A DNA stretch of 64,000 nt from an uncultured Roseburia sp. Its GTDB lineage: Bacteria > Bacillota > Clostridia > Lachnospirales > Lachnospiraceae. The stretch covers positions 58,634 through 122,633 of the forward strand of contig CANPGM010000004.1 in NCBI GenBank assembly GCA_947573605.1. Direction: 5' to 3'. This document shows positions 32,652-42,995 of the stretch, in pieces. Every line of letters begins with the position of its first letter. The first letter of the stretch is position 1. The notes beneath the pieces are model-generated. The model worked only from the letters and a program-made list of their open reading frames with translations, was not told where the DNA came from and ran no database searches. The position numbers and the translations under genes are program-made.

Positions 32652-34517
32652 ATGAATTACCGTGAAAAAAAATCAGACAAACATCACACAAAAGCATTCT
32701 TTCCCATGAGAAAACTACAATTCCGGCATACGGGAAAACCGCTTTTCCTGCTTCTTAGCGCTGCGCTCACCTTTTCTTTTGCCGCCTGCAGCGTAAAGCC
32801 GACCACACAGCCGGAGCAAACGCCCTCCAGCCAGACGGAGCAGCCGGCGAAAGAGACACCCGATACGGCGACCCAATTTGAATCATATATGAACCGCATG
32901 TTCCGGGAAGAAGCGGTATCCAATACCGTAAATCTCCACTTTACAATCACTTCTCCGGAAAACTATGGAATCACCGATTATGAAATTACGCTTGGAGATC
33001 TGACGGATCAGGCTATTTCGGAAGGAAATGCCCGCATTGAAAATTATCTTAACCATTTAAAGGAATTTGACTATGGCAAGCTGACGCAAAAACAGCAGCT
33101 TACCTACGACGTACTATCCGATTTTCTGAAAACGCAGCTTAACGTTGCAAATCTCTATCTCTACGATGAACCGCTGAAAACGTCAACCGGCGTTCAGTCT
33201 CAGCTGCCCATTCTTTTTGAAGAATATGCATTTTACGATGAACAGGACATTATCGACTACTTACAGCTTATATCGCTGACTGACGAATATTTCGCTCAGG
33301 TAATCGAATTTGAAAAGAAAAAATCGGAGGCCGGACTGTTTATGTCCGACTTCGCCTGCAATACCATTATTTCTCAGTGCCGAGCCTTTACCGCGAATCC
33401 GGATGAACATTACCTGATAAAAACATTTAATAAACGAATCAACAATTTTGAAAATATTTCTCAGGAAAAAAGAGACTATTATACGCTGGAAAATATTAAA
33501 ATCGTGAAAGAGCAGGTGCTTCCCGCCTTTGATACGCTTGCGGCGGCAATGACAGAACTGATGGGCAGCGGAAAAAACAGCCAGGGACTCTGTTATCTTC
33601 CGGAAGGGAAAAAATATTACGAATATCTCGTTTATTACAACACGGGCTGTTCTTCTTCCGTAGCAGAAATCCGCGATATGATTTCCGCCGAACGCGCGTC
33701 CGACTTAAAGGAAGCCGCCGTGCTTATGGATCAGGATAAAGAACTCTGGAGCAAGTGCAATGCGGTTTCCCTGAACAACGAAGACCCAACCGCAACCTTA
33801 AACCGTCTGAAAGAAGCGTTGAAAAGCGATTTTCCGGCGGCTCCCGATACGGACTTTACGGTAAGTCTGATAGACGAGTGCGTAGCGGAATTTTTAGCGC
33901 CTGCCTTTTATGTGACGGCTCCCATTGATAACCATAACTCCAACTCCATCTATATCAACGGCGATACCGATACAACAGACATCCGTTATTTTACCACGCT
34001 GGCGCATGAAGGCTATCCGGGACACCTGTACCAGACCGTCATGTCCTATCAGGCAGGACTTTCGCCGATTCGCAGTATTTTGAATTATCCCGGCTACATA
34101 GAAGGATGGGCGACATATGTAGAAATGCAGTCCTATTTTTATGCGGGACTGGATACAAATATCGCTTCGCTGCTTCAGAAAAATCAATCCGCATTGTTAA
34201 GTCTCTACGCCACTACCGATATCGGGATTCATTACGAGGGCTGGTCTTTTGACGATACGGTTTCATTCTGGAAAGATTACGGGATCGCCAATGCGAATAC
34301 AATTAGAGAGATCTATGAATTGATTATCGAAGAGCCCGCACATTATCTGAAATATTACGTCGGCTATCTGCAGTTTAAACATTTAAAAGAAGAGTACAGC
34401 GCAAAATATCCGGATAAATTCAGTAATACGGGATTCCATCAGGCAGTATTAACCATTGGTCCCGCGCCGTTTGACATTATAAAAAAATATCTGGACGTCT
34501 ATTTTAAGACAAGATAA
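32652..34517 (+). CDS. DUF885-family lipoprotein (putative metallohydrolase)
   Basis: Lipobox TFSFAACS; LAHEGYPGHLYQT; SMS-like GYIEGWATYVE. Confidence 0.85.
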   Translation: MNYREKKSDKHHTKAFFPMRKLQFRHTGKPLFLLLSAALTFSFAACSVKPTTQPEQTPSSQTEQPAKETPDTATQFESYMNRMFREEAVSNTVNLHFTITSPENYGITDYEITLGDLTDQAISEGNARIENYLNHLKEFDYGKLTQKQQLTYDVLSDFLKTQLNVANLYLYDEPLKTSTGVQSQLPILFEEYAFYDEQDIIDYLQLISLTDEYFAQVIEFEKKKSEAGLFMSDFACNTIISQCRAFTANPDEHYLIKTFNKRINNFENISQEKRDYYTLENIKIVKEQVLPAFDTLAAAMTELMGSGKNSQGLCYLPEGKKYYEYLVYYNTGCSSSVAEIRDMISAERASDLKEAAVLMDQDKELWSKCNAVSLNNEDPTATLNRLKEALKSDFPAAPDTDFTVSLIDECVAEFLAPAFYVTAPIDNHNSNSIYINGDTDTTDIRYFTTLAHEGYPGHLYQTVMSYQAGLSPIRSILNYPGYIEGWATYVEMQSYFYAGLDTNIASLLQKNQSALLSLYATTDIGIHYEGWSFDDTVSFWKDYGIANANTIREIYELIIEEPAHYLKYYVGYLQFKHLKEEYSAKYPDKFSNTGFHQAVLTIGPAPFDIIKKYLDVYFKTR

Positions 34518-34528
34518 ACAGATCTTTG

Positions 34529-34569
34529 CCGGTGCGGTCAGGCATGTCACTTTGCCTGATCGCGCCGGA
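34529..34569. terminator. Bidirectional hairpin terminator
   Basis: CCGGTGCGGTCAGGCA..TGCCTGATCGCGCCGG then AATTTTTCTT. Confidence 0.65.
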
Positions 34570-35149
34570 ATTTTTCTTCATCCAGACAGAAAGTCAGTCC
34601 ATCATAAACGCCGCCTCTGACTTTACGAATGCCGGCTCTCCGCATACATTCATAAAACCCCAGCTTTTGCGCGCATTGAATCATCCTTAGATTGCCGGAC
34701 CATGTCTGCACACAGATCTCTTTGTGACCGCTGTCAAGATGATACCAGATATACCCCGCAAGCGCCTTCGTACCAAATCCCCGGTTCCAATAAGCAGATT
34801 CATTGATTTCAATACCCACGGCATAAAACACTTTCTGACCTTCCCGCACATCCGTTTTCCGGACCCACTCATAATTTTCGTCAATCAGATATGTATTCAC
34901 AGAACCGATATGGTTCCCCTCTACAGTATCCACTTCCAGACGCCAGCGAAAGCCTTCTTTGGGCTTTTTCTGCAATTCAAGTTCCTTTTTCCGATACTCA
35001 TCCGGATTAAAATTGCGAAGTTCTTCTTCCGTTTCCCAGGGCGCATCCCATAGCGCCCAATCAGTTTCCACCGTATTCCAGCGAATCTCATCTTCGATAT
35101 CCGTTTCTTTGCTGTCCCGAAGAATCATATCCATATAGTTCCATTCCAT
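34547..35149 (-). CDS. GNAT-family N-acetyltransferase
   Basis: GIEINESAYWNRGFGTKALAGYIWY; AQKLGFYECMRRAG. Confidence 0.85.
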   Translation of the reverse strand: MEWNYMDMILRDSKETDIEDEIRWNTVETDWALWDAPWETEEELRNFNPDEYRKKELELQKKPKEGFRWRLEVDTVEGNHIGSVNTYLIDENYEWVRKTDVREGQKVFYAVGIEINESAYWNRGFGTKALAGYIWYHLDSGHKEICVQTWSGNLRMIQCAQKLGFYECMRRAGIRKVRGGVYDGLTFCLDEEKFRRDQAK

Positions 35150-35353
35150 AATTGCACCCCGTACAAATTCAAAATTTACTCCTTATCATAATTGCCGCTA
35201 TGTCTTTCAAATGAAAATCCGACATACTCAAGCTTTTCAGTCAAATCTCCTTGTTTCAGCAATGTTCCCCTCGTAGCACATTATACACATTGATTACGCA
35301 ATAGGCAATGAGCTTATACACAACTTTTACACAATCATAGGCTTCCTGTTTTC

Positions 35354-37486
35354 TTATTCCAGAGAAAGCTTCTGCAGCTCCCGATATCCGTCCGTACGAT
35401 CAAAACTTACGATTTCTTCCGAATTTGCAAGATAAAAGCGGTCTCTGATATAAATACCCCTGTAATCCTCGCTCCGGTTCCAATCGCCAAGCGCAGTAGT
35501 CAGCCTGTTTTCAAAATGATCCCCTTCCCAGGAAAATACCAGATAACTTGCTTTTGCTTCGCGCGCATCATAATCGTACACGGCAAAAGCAGCAATATTT
35601 GCATTTTTCTCCGCGGTTACACATTTGTAATCATAAAGTGCGGGAGAATATTCTGCATTTTGAATGACAAGACTGCTGATTTCTTTTAACTCCGCCGGAT
35701 TGGAAATATCAAACATAATCAGCTTAATACCCATCTGCTCCCCCGTTTCGGGATTTGTCTCATATCCGATTCCCAACAGCTTATCCTCTCCCCACGGATG
35801 CAGATACTCCGAAAATCCCGTTACTTTCAGTTCGCCTGATAACTTCGGATTCTTCTCGTCCGACAAATCCACCGCAAACAGCGGGTCCGTATTCCGATAA
35901 GTAATAAAATATGCCGTATCGCCGAAATACCTCGCGGCATAAATCCGCTCGCCCCGCGCAATTCCCGTTACGGAGCCTGTCAGCTCAAGCGCTTCATTTA
36001 GAAGATAAAGATTGTTCGTTTCCGTACCGCCGTTTTCTTCCCGGCCGGTTGTCAGGACTCTTAACTTTCCGCTGTATTCATTAATTGCAAACGTATCGAG
36101 AATTTCTCCGTTTACCGAAGTCGCCCCGGATGCGTTTATCACGCCGTCTTTTAATAAAAACTTTGCAATCTGTGTTTTTATTTGCTCTGCGGAATAGTCG
36201 TTATGATACAGATATAACGCATCCGTACTTACATAAATATTCACAAAATCATTGACAATCATGGTCTTGTCTATTACCGTCTCCGGCTTATTTACATCAA
36301 ATGAGGATACAATCAATCCTTCGCTGCCCTGTTTCGGCAGATAGATACTGTCATAAGAAATCTGTTCTCCGTTGACAAGCGGAAGGAAACAGCCCTCCGT
36401 CCTTTCCATATCCGTCGCACGGTTTGCCGCCCCGAAAAGTCCCTGTTCCGTAAAGAGATAGACGATATCTCCGATTTTCCGCGAAGTACGGTAAAAACCG
36501 TCCTGTTCCGTTTTTCCGGTCAGTCTCGGCGCCTGTGGATTTGAAATATCATAGGTATAAATGACCGTACTGTTCTTTGATTCAATCCGATATGCACAGT
36601 CCTCGACCGGAAGCATACCGCTGCGTTTGCTTCCGCCGTTCGGAATATCAACCTCGTAAAGCTGATTTTCCTGAAGATACGTATCGTTTCTCTGTACAAT
36701 CAAAGTCAGATGTCCGTCGTCTACATACATTTCCAGCACATTGTCCGCCGCGGAATTCAGTCCCGGATCGATTTCCCCTGCAGACTCCATATTTCCGCTT
36801 CTTACGTCGGTAATAATTATTTTTCCGCCGGATACCGTAAAAATATAAGCTCCGTTTGTCTTAATGAAATCGCTCTCATCCACGCCTTCTGTCTGCAGAT
36901 TTGTTTTCGAATAATCTAAAGTGCTTTCATCAGACGCAGCGTCCGTCATAAACTTTACAGCGCTGCTGGAAAACTCGACGGATCCCGTTTCTTCCTCTGC
37001 TACAGCGTTGCCCGCCATACCGTCCCTGTCGTAATATCTTTCGCGTTCCTGTTCCAGACTCTGATAGACGTCCTCATAACTTTTGGCTACGGTATAAAGT
37101 TCTCCTGCATCCTGCTTCGGAGTCTGCGCCGGTTTAACGTCCGTTCTGTCGATTACATCTTGCATTTCCGTATTCTGATATTGGTTTAACGCGTACCCGC
37201 CGTCTGCAGAAGGCCGGCCGTTTTGCTTCAGATGAAACATTCCGGCCCCAGAGACGCTGACAGCTAGAAGAAGAACCGCCGCGGCCGCCGAATATTTTAA
37301 AATCCTTTGCTTCTTTCCGTTTGAAGTGTCTTTATGATCTGCCGCTTCCTCCTGCCAGCAGAAAGACGGCGTCTGCACCGCTTTTCGATTCAGCATACTC
37401 CTGATCTCCTCCGGTCCCAGCTTGACCGGAATTTCCACTCCTTCCGCGGATTCTTTTATTTTCTTCAATACTTCCTGCTCTGTCAT
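35354..37486 (-). CDS. Membrane-anchored beta-propeller-domain protein, likely anti-sigma partner
   Basis: Single TM near N-terminus, NLQTEGVDESDFIKTNGAYIF beta-propeller family start; follows ECF sigma gene. Confidence 0.75.
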   Translation of the reverse strand: MTEQEVLKKIKESAEGVEIPVKLGPEEIRSMLNRKAVQTPSFCWQEEAADHKDTSNGKKQRILKYSAAAAVLLLAVSVSGAGMFHLKQNGRPSADGGYALNQYQNTEMQDVIDRTDVKPAQTPKQDAGELYTVAKSYEDVYQSLEQERERYYDRDGMAGNAVAEEETGSVEFSSSAVKFMTDAASDESTLDYSKTNLQTEGVDESDFIKTNGAYIFTVSGGKIIITDVRSGNMESAGEIDPGLNSAADNVLEMYVDDGHLTLIVQRNDTYLQENQLYEVDIPNGGSKRSGMLPVEDCAYRIESKNSTVIYTYDISNPQAPRLTGKTEQDGFYRTSRKIGDIVYLFTEQGLFGAANRATDMERTEGCFLPLVNGEQISYDSIYLPKQGSEGLIVSSFDVNKPETVIDKTMIVNDFVNIYVSTDALYLYHNDYSAEQIKTQIAKFLLKDGVINASGATSVNGEILDTFAINEYSGKLRVLTTGREENGGTETNNLYLLNEALELTGSVTGIARGERIYAARYFGDTAYFITYRNTDPLFAVDLSDEKNPKLSGELKVTGFSEYLHPWGEDKLLGIGYETNPETGEQMGIKLIMFDISNPAELKEISSLVIQNAEYSPALYDYKCVTAEKNANIAAFAVYDYDAREAKASYLVFSWEGDHFENRLTTALGDWNRSEDYRGIYIRDRFYLANSEEIVSFDRTDGYRELQKLSLE

Positions 37487-37507
37487 ACGATCTCCCTCCT
37501 ATCTTCT

Positions 37508-38041
37508 TTAAACAACCGGTTTCTTTTTTTCCTTTGCTCCCATTTTTCCGGCGAGCTTTTTTAACGCGCGGCTTTCCTTTGAACGCACCGTATTTTCATT
37601 CATGTGCAAAAGCGCAGCCGTTTCCCGCCCGGTGTAACCGGCAAATAAATGCATTGCGAGAATCAGGCGTTCTTCCTCCGATAGCTCAAAAAACATTTGC
37701 CTTACCAGAATGTCATCCTCCGCCTCCCGACCTGGCTGCTCCTGTGTCAGATCCCCGCAAAAAAACCCTTCTTTTTTCTTATGTTCCCGCAGGCGGTCTT
37801 TGCATTTATTTGACAAAATCCGAAACATCCAGCTTTTGAACGCATCTTCCGACCGAAGTTCCGAAATAGCGGAAAACGCATATAAAACCGCCTCGCTGAC
37901 CGCATCCTCCGCATCGCTTTTTTCTCTCAGCGTATACAGTGCAAATCGGTATAAATCCGGATATATTTCCCGATAGAGATTCGCAAACGCCGTCGTATCG
38001 CCCTGTTTTGCTTTTCTTACCTGCTGCAGATAATTTTCCAT
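37508..38041 (-). CDS. ECF-type RNA polymerase sigma factor
   Basis: FANLYREIYPDLYRFALYTLREKSDAEDAVSEAVLYAF; region 4 HTH. Confidence 0.9.
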   Translation of the reverse strand: MENYLQQVRKAKQGDTTAFANLYREIYPDLYRFALYTLREKSDAEDAVSEAVLYAFSAISELRSEDAFKSWMFRILSNKCKDRLREHKKKEGFFCGDLTQEQPGREAEDDILVRQMFFELSEEERLILAMHLFAGYTGRETAALLHMNENTVRSKESRALKKLAGKMGAKEKKKPVV

Positions 38042-38064
38042 CCCAGATGTTCTCCTTCATACGC

Positions 38065-39033
38065 TTAATCGACGGCAATTACGGCAATATGGTATATTTC
38101 TGCCTGAGGCGCTCCCTCTTCCTGCCGGAAAAACATTTCCATCTGTTCATATGTAAGCGTTTCCGTATCCGTTAATACAATTTCCCGGTATCTTTTTCCG
38201 CCTTCGCCCGCCGTTTCTTCAATTGATCTTTCAAAGACCTTAAGATAAGGAAACGTATATTCCTGATATAAATCGCCCGTTCCGATAAAACCGTCTCTCG
38301 AATTGTCATGTACCAGATAAAAATCCGTTCCGTTATAGTTCAGGTAATCAATGATGGCATCTCCTTCTACCGTAAACTGAATGATTGTAAGTTCCGCAGG
38401 TTCACCGAGTGAAACTGCCTGATAAAACTGTTCAAAACGTTCTTCCCCCTGCTCCACACTTCCGTGTACGCTGATTAGGCAGTTCTCCGACTGCATCAGT
38501 TCCTCATACTCATTGGAAAATCCGGTTAAATATGCTTTTACCGTATCCAAATTCCGCTCTAACAACTCATTTTCGGCATTTAATTCACTTTCTGTCTCTT
38601 TTTCTCCGGCAGACGGAGCCTGGCTGCTTTCCCCCTTATCCGCTTCTTTCATGAGTTCCCATTTTACCGCCTGTATCTGCGCCGGATAACTCTCCGCAAT
38701 GTCGCCGGTATAGGTCACGGAAACAATATCCCCGACTTTTGCGCCGATATCGTCAAGTTCTTTCGTTCCGAAAAAGATCCGGTCCGCGCTTTTTCTGATT
38801 TCTTCGTCTAAATCCGGCTCTACCAACGCTCCGTCTTCTGTTAATTCCAGAATCGTCCCGGAAAAATCCGGACAGACAGATGTATCGCCTTTCCCGCATC
38901 CCGGAAAAAACAGAAATAATAACAGAATGGCCGCCGCGGTTATTTTCCCGGCCGTAAGCAAGTGCCTTGCATACATAGTCGTTTCATGAATATGTCTGTC
39001 TTTCCTTAATTTAAAATCCTTCTTCTCAATCAT
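38065..39033 (-). CDS. Hypothetical lipoprotein (DUF4362/DUF3221-like architecture uncertain)
   Basis: Lipobox LLFLFFPGCGKG; SGTILELTEDGALVEPD. Confidence 0.55.
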   Translation of the reverse strand: MIEKKDFKLRKDRHIHETTMYARHLLTAGKITAAAILLLFLFFPGCGKGDTSVCPDFSGTILELTEDGALVEPDLDEEIRKSADRIFFGTKELDDIGAKVGDIVSVTYTGDIAESYPAQIQAVKWELMKEADKGESSQAPSAGEKETESELNAENELLERNLDTVKAYLTGFSNEYEELMQSENCLISVHGSVEQGEERFEQFYQAVSLGEPAELTIIQFTVEGDAIIDYLNYNGTDFYLVHDNSRDGFIGTGDLYQEYTFPYLKVFERSIEETAGEGGKRYREIVLTDTETLTYEQMEMFFRQEEGAPQAEIYHIAVIAVD

Positions 39034-39123
39034 AGCATCGCTCCCTCTCTGTTTGTCTCTCTATTATATAAGACGCAGAAAAATATGGTTTTGTTGCAAA
39101 AAAATAAAATTTTTTTCGGATTC

Positions 39124-39187
39124 GGGTGTCAAAAGACAGACGTTAGGCTGTTGACTGACAAATTGAAAAGACTGCCTTTTGACGCCC
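39124..39187. repeat. Imperfect inverted repeat (first of a tandem pair)
   Basis: GGGTGTCAAAAG ... CTTTTGACGCCC. Confidence 0.65.
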
Positions 39188-39193
39188 AAATCT

Positions 39194-39267
39194 GTAAACC
39201 GGCGAACGCCGCCCATACCGGACAGTGAATTGTACTCTGTCTGATACAGGCGGCGTCCGCCGTTTAC
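39194..39267. repeat. Imperfect inverted repeat (second of a tandem pair), ~20-bp arms
   Basis: GTAAACCGGCGAACGCCGCC ... GGCGGCGTCCGCCGTTTAC, inner GACAG/CTGTC stem. Confidence 0.75.
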
Positions 39268-39298
39268 CTTTTCATATAATCTATTTCATAACCCGGAT

Positions 39299-40459
39299 TT
39301 AAGATTGTTTCGGAATATGAACTGCAAATGTAACAGTTCCGTCCTCGTTCAGCGTAAGCGTTTCGATTCTTAAAGACGAAAACTCATTGTCCGCAAAAGT
39401 ACAGTTATGAATTACCATTTGTGGTTTTTCCTTGAAGTATAACGGAACGTTGATACTTCCGGAACAGCCGCCGTATTCCTCCGAATCAAAGGAATATTGA
39501 ATATAACCATCCGCATCCGGCGTTAAAACCGAACTCTCTATAATCTCGCAGTACTCGGAAATGTTCTCCGGCGTCAGACGAGCCGCCCATTCCTTTATTT
39601 CTTCCGCCTCAGGATCCAATGGCTGGGTTTCGGGTTCCGTCTCATGCGATGAAAACAAATCTTCAATATAGCGCGCCGCTGCTTCCTTATCGCCTTTCGA
39701 AGCGTCAATCGGCAAATCAAAGAGGGCGTTTAGTCCCGTATATTCTTCGTTCCTTGTAATTTCACCTGTCGCAGCATCGTACACATAAGCTTTCTCATTA
39801 TAAAATGTTCCCTCGGATACGCACAAATACAGTCCGCAATCTGCAAATATTTCCACATTATCGCATTCTACCAGACGGTAAGTAACCCCATCCTCCGTAA
39901 ATTCCGTAAATCCGCCGTTCATCGACGCCGTATTATACATCCAGGGTTCATATCCTTTGATCAGCACGGATACGAAGAAGTCTGTGATGCTGTATGATTC
40001 GTCCGAAGTATCCGCCATCGGCGAATGATCGGAATTTTCGATTGCCACGGCAATGTACGACCTGTCTGTCGCAAGGGTACCGTTTGTAAATGCCTGTTTA
40101 TCGGCAAGATTTTCCCCCGATACAATTCCTAAGAAAGTAACGTCATATCCTGAATAACTCTGCGTTTCGTTCACTGCAATTGCATCCGCACCCGTAAACG
40201 CTTCCGTCAGCTTCCCGTCCTTGACCCGTTCCGCCACTTTATCAGGCGTTAAATACTTCCATGCAGCAAATACCGTGATAGAGCCTGTTGCAAGAATCAG
40301 CGCTGTAGAAAGCGCCAGTGCCGGCAGTCTTTTTATTTTCTTTATTTCCATATTTCCTCTTTCCTTTCCCTGATTTAATATTTTTTGGTTCAGCCAAAAA
40401 TCCGGTTCATCTGATGGAGTAAGGGCCTGTTTTAATAATTCGTCAAATTCTTTCTTCAT
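39299..40459 (-). CDS. DUF4179-like membrane protein, putative anti-sigma factor
   Basis: Single TM ALALSTALILATGSITVFA; follows ECF sigma gene. Confidence 0.6.
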   Translation of the reverse strand: MKKEFDELLKQALTPSDEPDFWLNQKILNQGKERGNMEIKKIKRLPALALSTALILATGSITVFAAWKYLTPDKVAERVKDGKLTEAFTGADAIAVNETQSYSGYDVTFLGIVSGENLADKQAFTNGTLATDRSYIAVAIENSDHSPMADTSDESYSITDFFVSVLIKGYEPWMYNTASMNGGFTEFTEDGVTYRLVECDNVEIFADCGLYLCVSEGTFYNEKAYVYDAATGEITRNEEYTGLNALFDLPIDASKGDKEAAARYIEDLFSSHETEPETQPLDPEAEEIKEWAARLTPENISEYCEIIESSVLTPDADGYIQYSFDSEEYGGCSGSINVPLYFKEKPQMVIHNCTFADNEFSSLRIETLTLNEDGTVTFAVHIPKQS

Positions 40460-40979
40460 TTAAAACAACCTCCAAATCTTTTTCTAATATCTTTCTTGCC
40501 TGATGCAGTCTGCTTTTCACGGTTCCGGCCGGTATTTTTACAACAGATGCAATCTGTGCCACGGAAAGCTCTTCCATATAATAAAGAAGCACAATCGTTT
40601 TCAGCCGATCCGGCAGTCTTTGTACCGACTGCCGTACTGCTCTTTCTTCCTCTTTGCAAAGCAGCGCCTCCTCCGGCGTCGGCTCTGTTGAAATGCCTGT
40701 CTCCGTATCCGAGTCGGGAAAACCTTCTTCCCAGTTAGCAATCCGCTTTCTCCATGCGTATTTTCGTTTTTTATTTTTCCAGATTTTCACCGCTATGGAA
40801 AGCAGATAACCCTTCGGCTGATTGCCGGCGTCTATTTTTTCCCCCAGCTCTATCGCCTTTAAAAAAGTATCCTGGTAAAGATCCTCCGCTTCCTGCAAAT
40901 TACAGGTTAGATATCTGCAAAAGGAAAAGATATCTTTTCCATATTTATTGATGCATAATTCTAATTCCGGTTTTGTCAT
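40443..40979 (-). CDS. ECF-type RNA polymerase sigma factor
   Basis: MTKPELELCINKYGKDIFSFCRYLTCNLQEAEDLYQDTFLKA; VKIPAGTVKSRLHQAR. Confidence 0.92.
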   Translation of the reverse strand: MTKPELELCINKYGKDIFSFCRYLTCNLQEAEDLYQDTFLKAIELGEKIDAGNQPKGYLLSIAVKIWKNKKRKYAWRKRIANWEEGFPDSDTETGISTEPTPEEALLCKEEERAVRQSVQRLPDRLKTIVLLYYMEELSVAQIASVVKIPAGTVKSRLHQARKILEKDLEVVLNEERI

Positions 40980-41228
40980 TTTAATACCTCTTACGAACGT
41001 TCTGCAAAGGTTTTGTGACCCTTCACTTATATATTGTAATAACTCGGAAAACGGTTCATACAATTCGAAAAATTTTTTCCGTTTTTCTTTTGCAATGGAC
41101 AAAGATAGATATTCCTCATATAATAATAAGTATACACAGCGAAAACGGAGGAGAAAAGACGGAAAACGATTCTGTTTCCTCCTGGAATTTGTAACGCTGT
41201 GCATACCGAAATTCTCACTGACTTAAGT

Positions 41229-41242
41229 GCCGTTTAGGCGGC
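41229..41242 (+). promoter_or_regulatory. SD-adjacent hairpin upstream of hemerythrin gene
   Basis: GCCGTTTAGGCGGC-GGAATGAGAGGAAATATG. Confidence 0.55.
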
Positions 41243-41257
41243 GGAATGAGAGGAAAT

Positions 41258-42139
41258 ATGAAAAATAACGTTGGATGGAACGACAGATTTAAAATTGGCG
41301 TGGATACGATTGATAAAGCGCACCAGAAATTGTTTGCCATCGTTTGCAGACTGATTAATTTAAATGAAGACGAAGAAAAAAGTCAATGGGCCTGTATGGA
41401 AGGCGTAAAATATTTTAAAAGTTACACCATGAAACATTTTGCAGAAGAAGAAGCCTATATGAGATATATTGACTACAGCGGATATGCCATGCATAAAAAA
41501 CTGCACGACGATTTGCGGGACAGAAAACTCCCCGCTCTTGAACGGGAACTGGAACTATCCGATTATTCGGCGGAATCGGTCAGACACTTTATCGGGATCT
41601 GCATCGGATGGCTGACGGAACATATTATGATTGAAGACCGCGCTATCACAGGAAAAATCGCGACAAAATGGGTCTATAATCCGGCCGACGAAGAATTGGA
41701 AACGGTTAAAAAAGCCGTTTCGCATGTGATGCAGGAAATTTTTCGATTCGACATGCGATTAATCAGCGAACATTACAGCGGCGAAGACTTCGGGTCTTCC
41801 CTGTGTTATCGGGTAAATTACATTTCTTTGGACGGCAAAAAAAGAATGCAGCTCTTTTTCATTCTCGAAGAACGGTTGCTTCTTTCCACGGTCAGCGGAC
41901 TGCTTGGAACGTCGTTTAAGCGAATCGACAATACGGTGCTCTCCACGGTAAAACAGCTTTTCCAGATTGTAATCAAACGTATGGGAATCAGCTATAAGCC
42001 GGAAAGCCAATATCGGCTGGAAAAAGACAATTTCCTGACGGATGAACAGATCGCGAAAATATTTGAAAGAGAATGTCCTCCTTTTAGCCTGCTCTATAAT
42101 ACCGGAAACGGCTATTTTGCTTTTTGCGTGAAAAAATAA
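41258..42139 (+). CDS. Hemerythrin-domain protein with C-terminal CheX-like domain
   Basis: GVDTIDKAHQKLFAIV, HFAEEEAYM, MHKKLHDDL, LTEHIMIED; C-terminus like CheX. Confidence 0.75.
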   Translation: MKNNVGWNDRFKIGVDTIDKAHQKLFAIVCRLINLNEDEEKSQWACMEGVKYFKSYTMKHFAEEEAYMRYIDYSGYAMHKKLHDDLRDRKLPALERELELSDYSAESVRHFIGICIGWLTEHIMIEDRAITGKIATKWVYNPADEELETVKKAVSHVMQEIFRFDMRLISEHYSGEDFGSSLCYRVNYISLDGKKRMQLFFILEERLLLSTVSGLLGTSFKRIDNTVLSTVKQLFQIVIKRMGISYKPESQYRLEKDNFLTDEQIAKIFERECPPFSLLYNTGNGYFAFCVKK

Positions 42140-42154
42140 AGGCTGGAAACATAA

Positions 42155-42195
42155 AACTCGGAAAAATGCACAAAGACATTTTTCCGAGTTTTTCA
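42155..42195 (+). terminator. Terminator
   Basis: AAACTCGGAAAAATG..CATTTTTCCGAGTTTTT. Confidence 0.8.
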
Positions 42196-42981
42196 GGAAG
42201 CCAGATCACGTTTTTCATAAACGAACGCTGCGGCGGTCAGACAGACGGCGGTAACAGCCAGACTGATGACCGCCATTTCTATATCCGCGCTTTTGTTCGT
42301 AAACAGATCCGCAGCATTGGAAAAATAAAACGGGGTCAGATATTTTAAGCGTTCCAAATCGGGGATTGCCCGGCAAAGCAGATCCGCCAGATAAAGCAGC
42401 ACGGAAAAACCCAGGGCCATTCCAATCTGCCGTTTTTTACAGACAGCGGAAATCAGAAAACAGATGCTTCCGACTTCTAACTGCATCAAAAACTGCATAG
42501 CATGATAAAGAAAAAAGCTGTCTTTTTCCAAAAAAACGCCGATTCCGGCAAATCCGGCCGCAATCCAGAGCAGACAGACTGCCTGAAAGAACATAATTAA
42601 GAGTACCATCGCCGCATATTTGGATAACAGAATCTGTTTTCTGCCAAAGGGCAGCGTACATAAAAACTCAGCCGTGTGCCCCTCTTCCTCCTTTGCCACT
42701 ATCCCGGCCCCTGTCATTGCCGCAAACATTGCCCCGCCGATTGCAAAAATCAACGCAATTTCCGTTGCATAAAATCCTTCCGGCGTACCGATATTCAATC
42801 GGTCCAGCCCAAGCGCAGCCGAAAAAGCTCCCATCTGGGCGTATGCTCCCGCCATTTCTTCCATCGTATCCTCCAGACTGTGAAAGAGCATCAGGCAGGA
42901 AAAACAAATAAATCCTACGCATGTAGTCCATATAATCAGGGTCTTTACATTTCTTCTGATTTCATGTTTTAATATCGTCAC
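42193..42981 (-). CDS. ABC transporter permease
   Basis: Six TM; KEEEGHTAEFLCTLPFGRKQILLSKY. Confidence 0.8.
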   Translation of the reverse strand: MTILKHEIRRNVKTLIIWTTCVGFICFSCLMLFHSLEDTMEEMAGAYAQMGAFSAALGLDRLNIGTPEGFYATEIALIFAIGGAMFAAMTGAGIVAKEEEGHTAEFLCTLPFGRKQILLSKYAAMVLLIMFFQAVCLLWIAAGFAGIGVFLEKDSFFLYHAMQFLMQLEVGSICFLISAVCKKRQIGMALGFSVLLYLADLLCRAIPDLERLKYLTPFYFSNAADLFTNKSADIEMAVISLAVTAVCLTAAAFVYEKRDLAS

Positions 42982-42995
42982 TGATTTTTCCTCCG

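Noticed and set aside
39194-39267. Simple intrinsic terminator
   Set aside because: No adjacent T-run on either strand and a second large inverted repeat lies next to it
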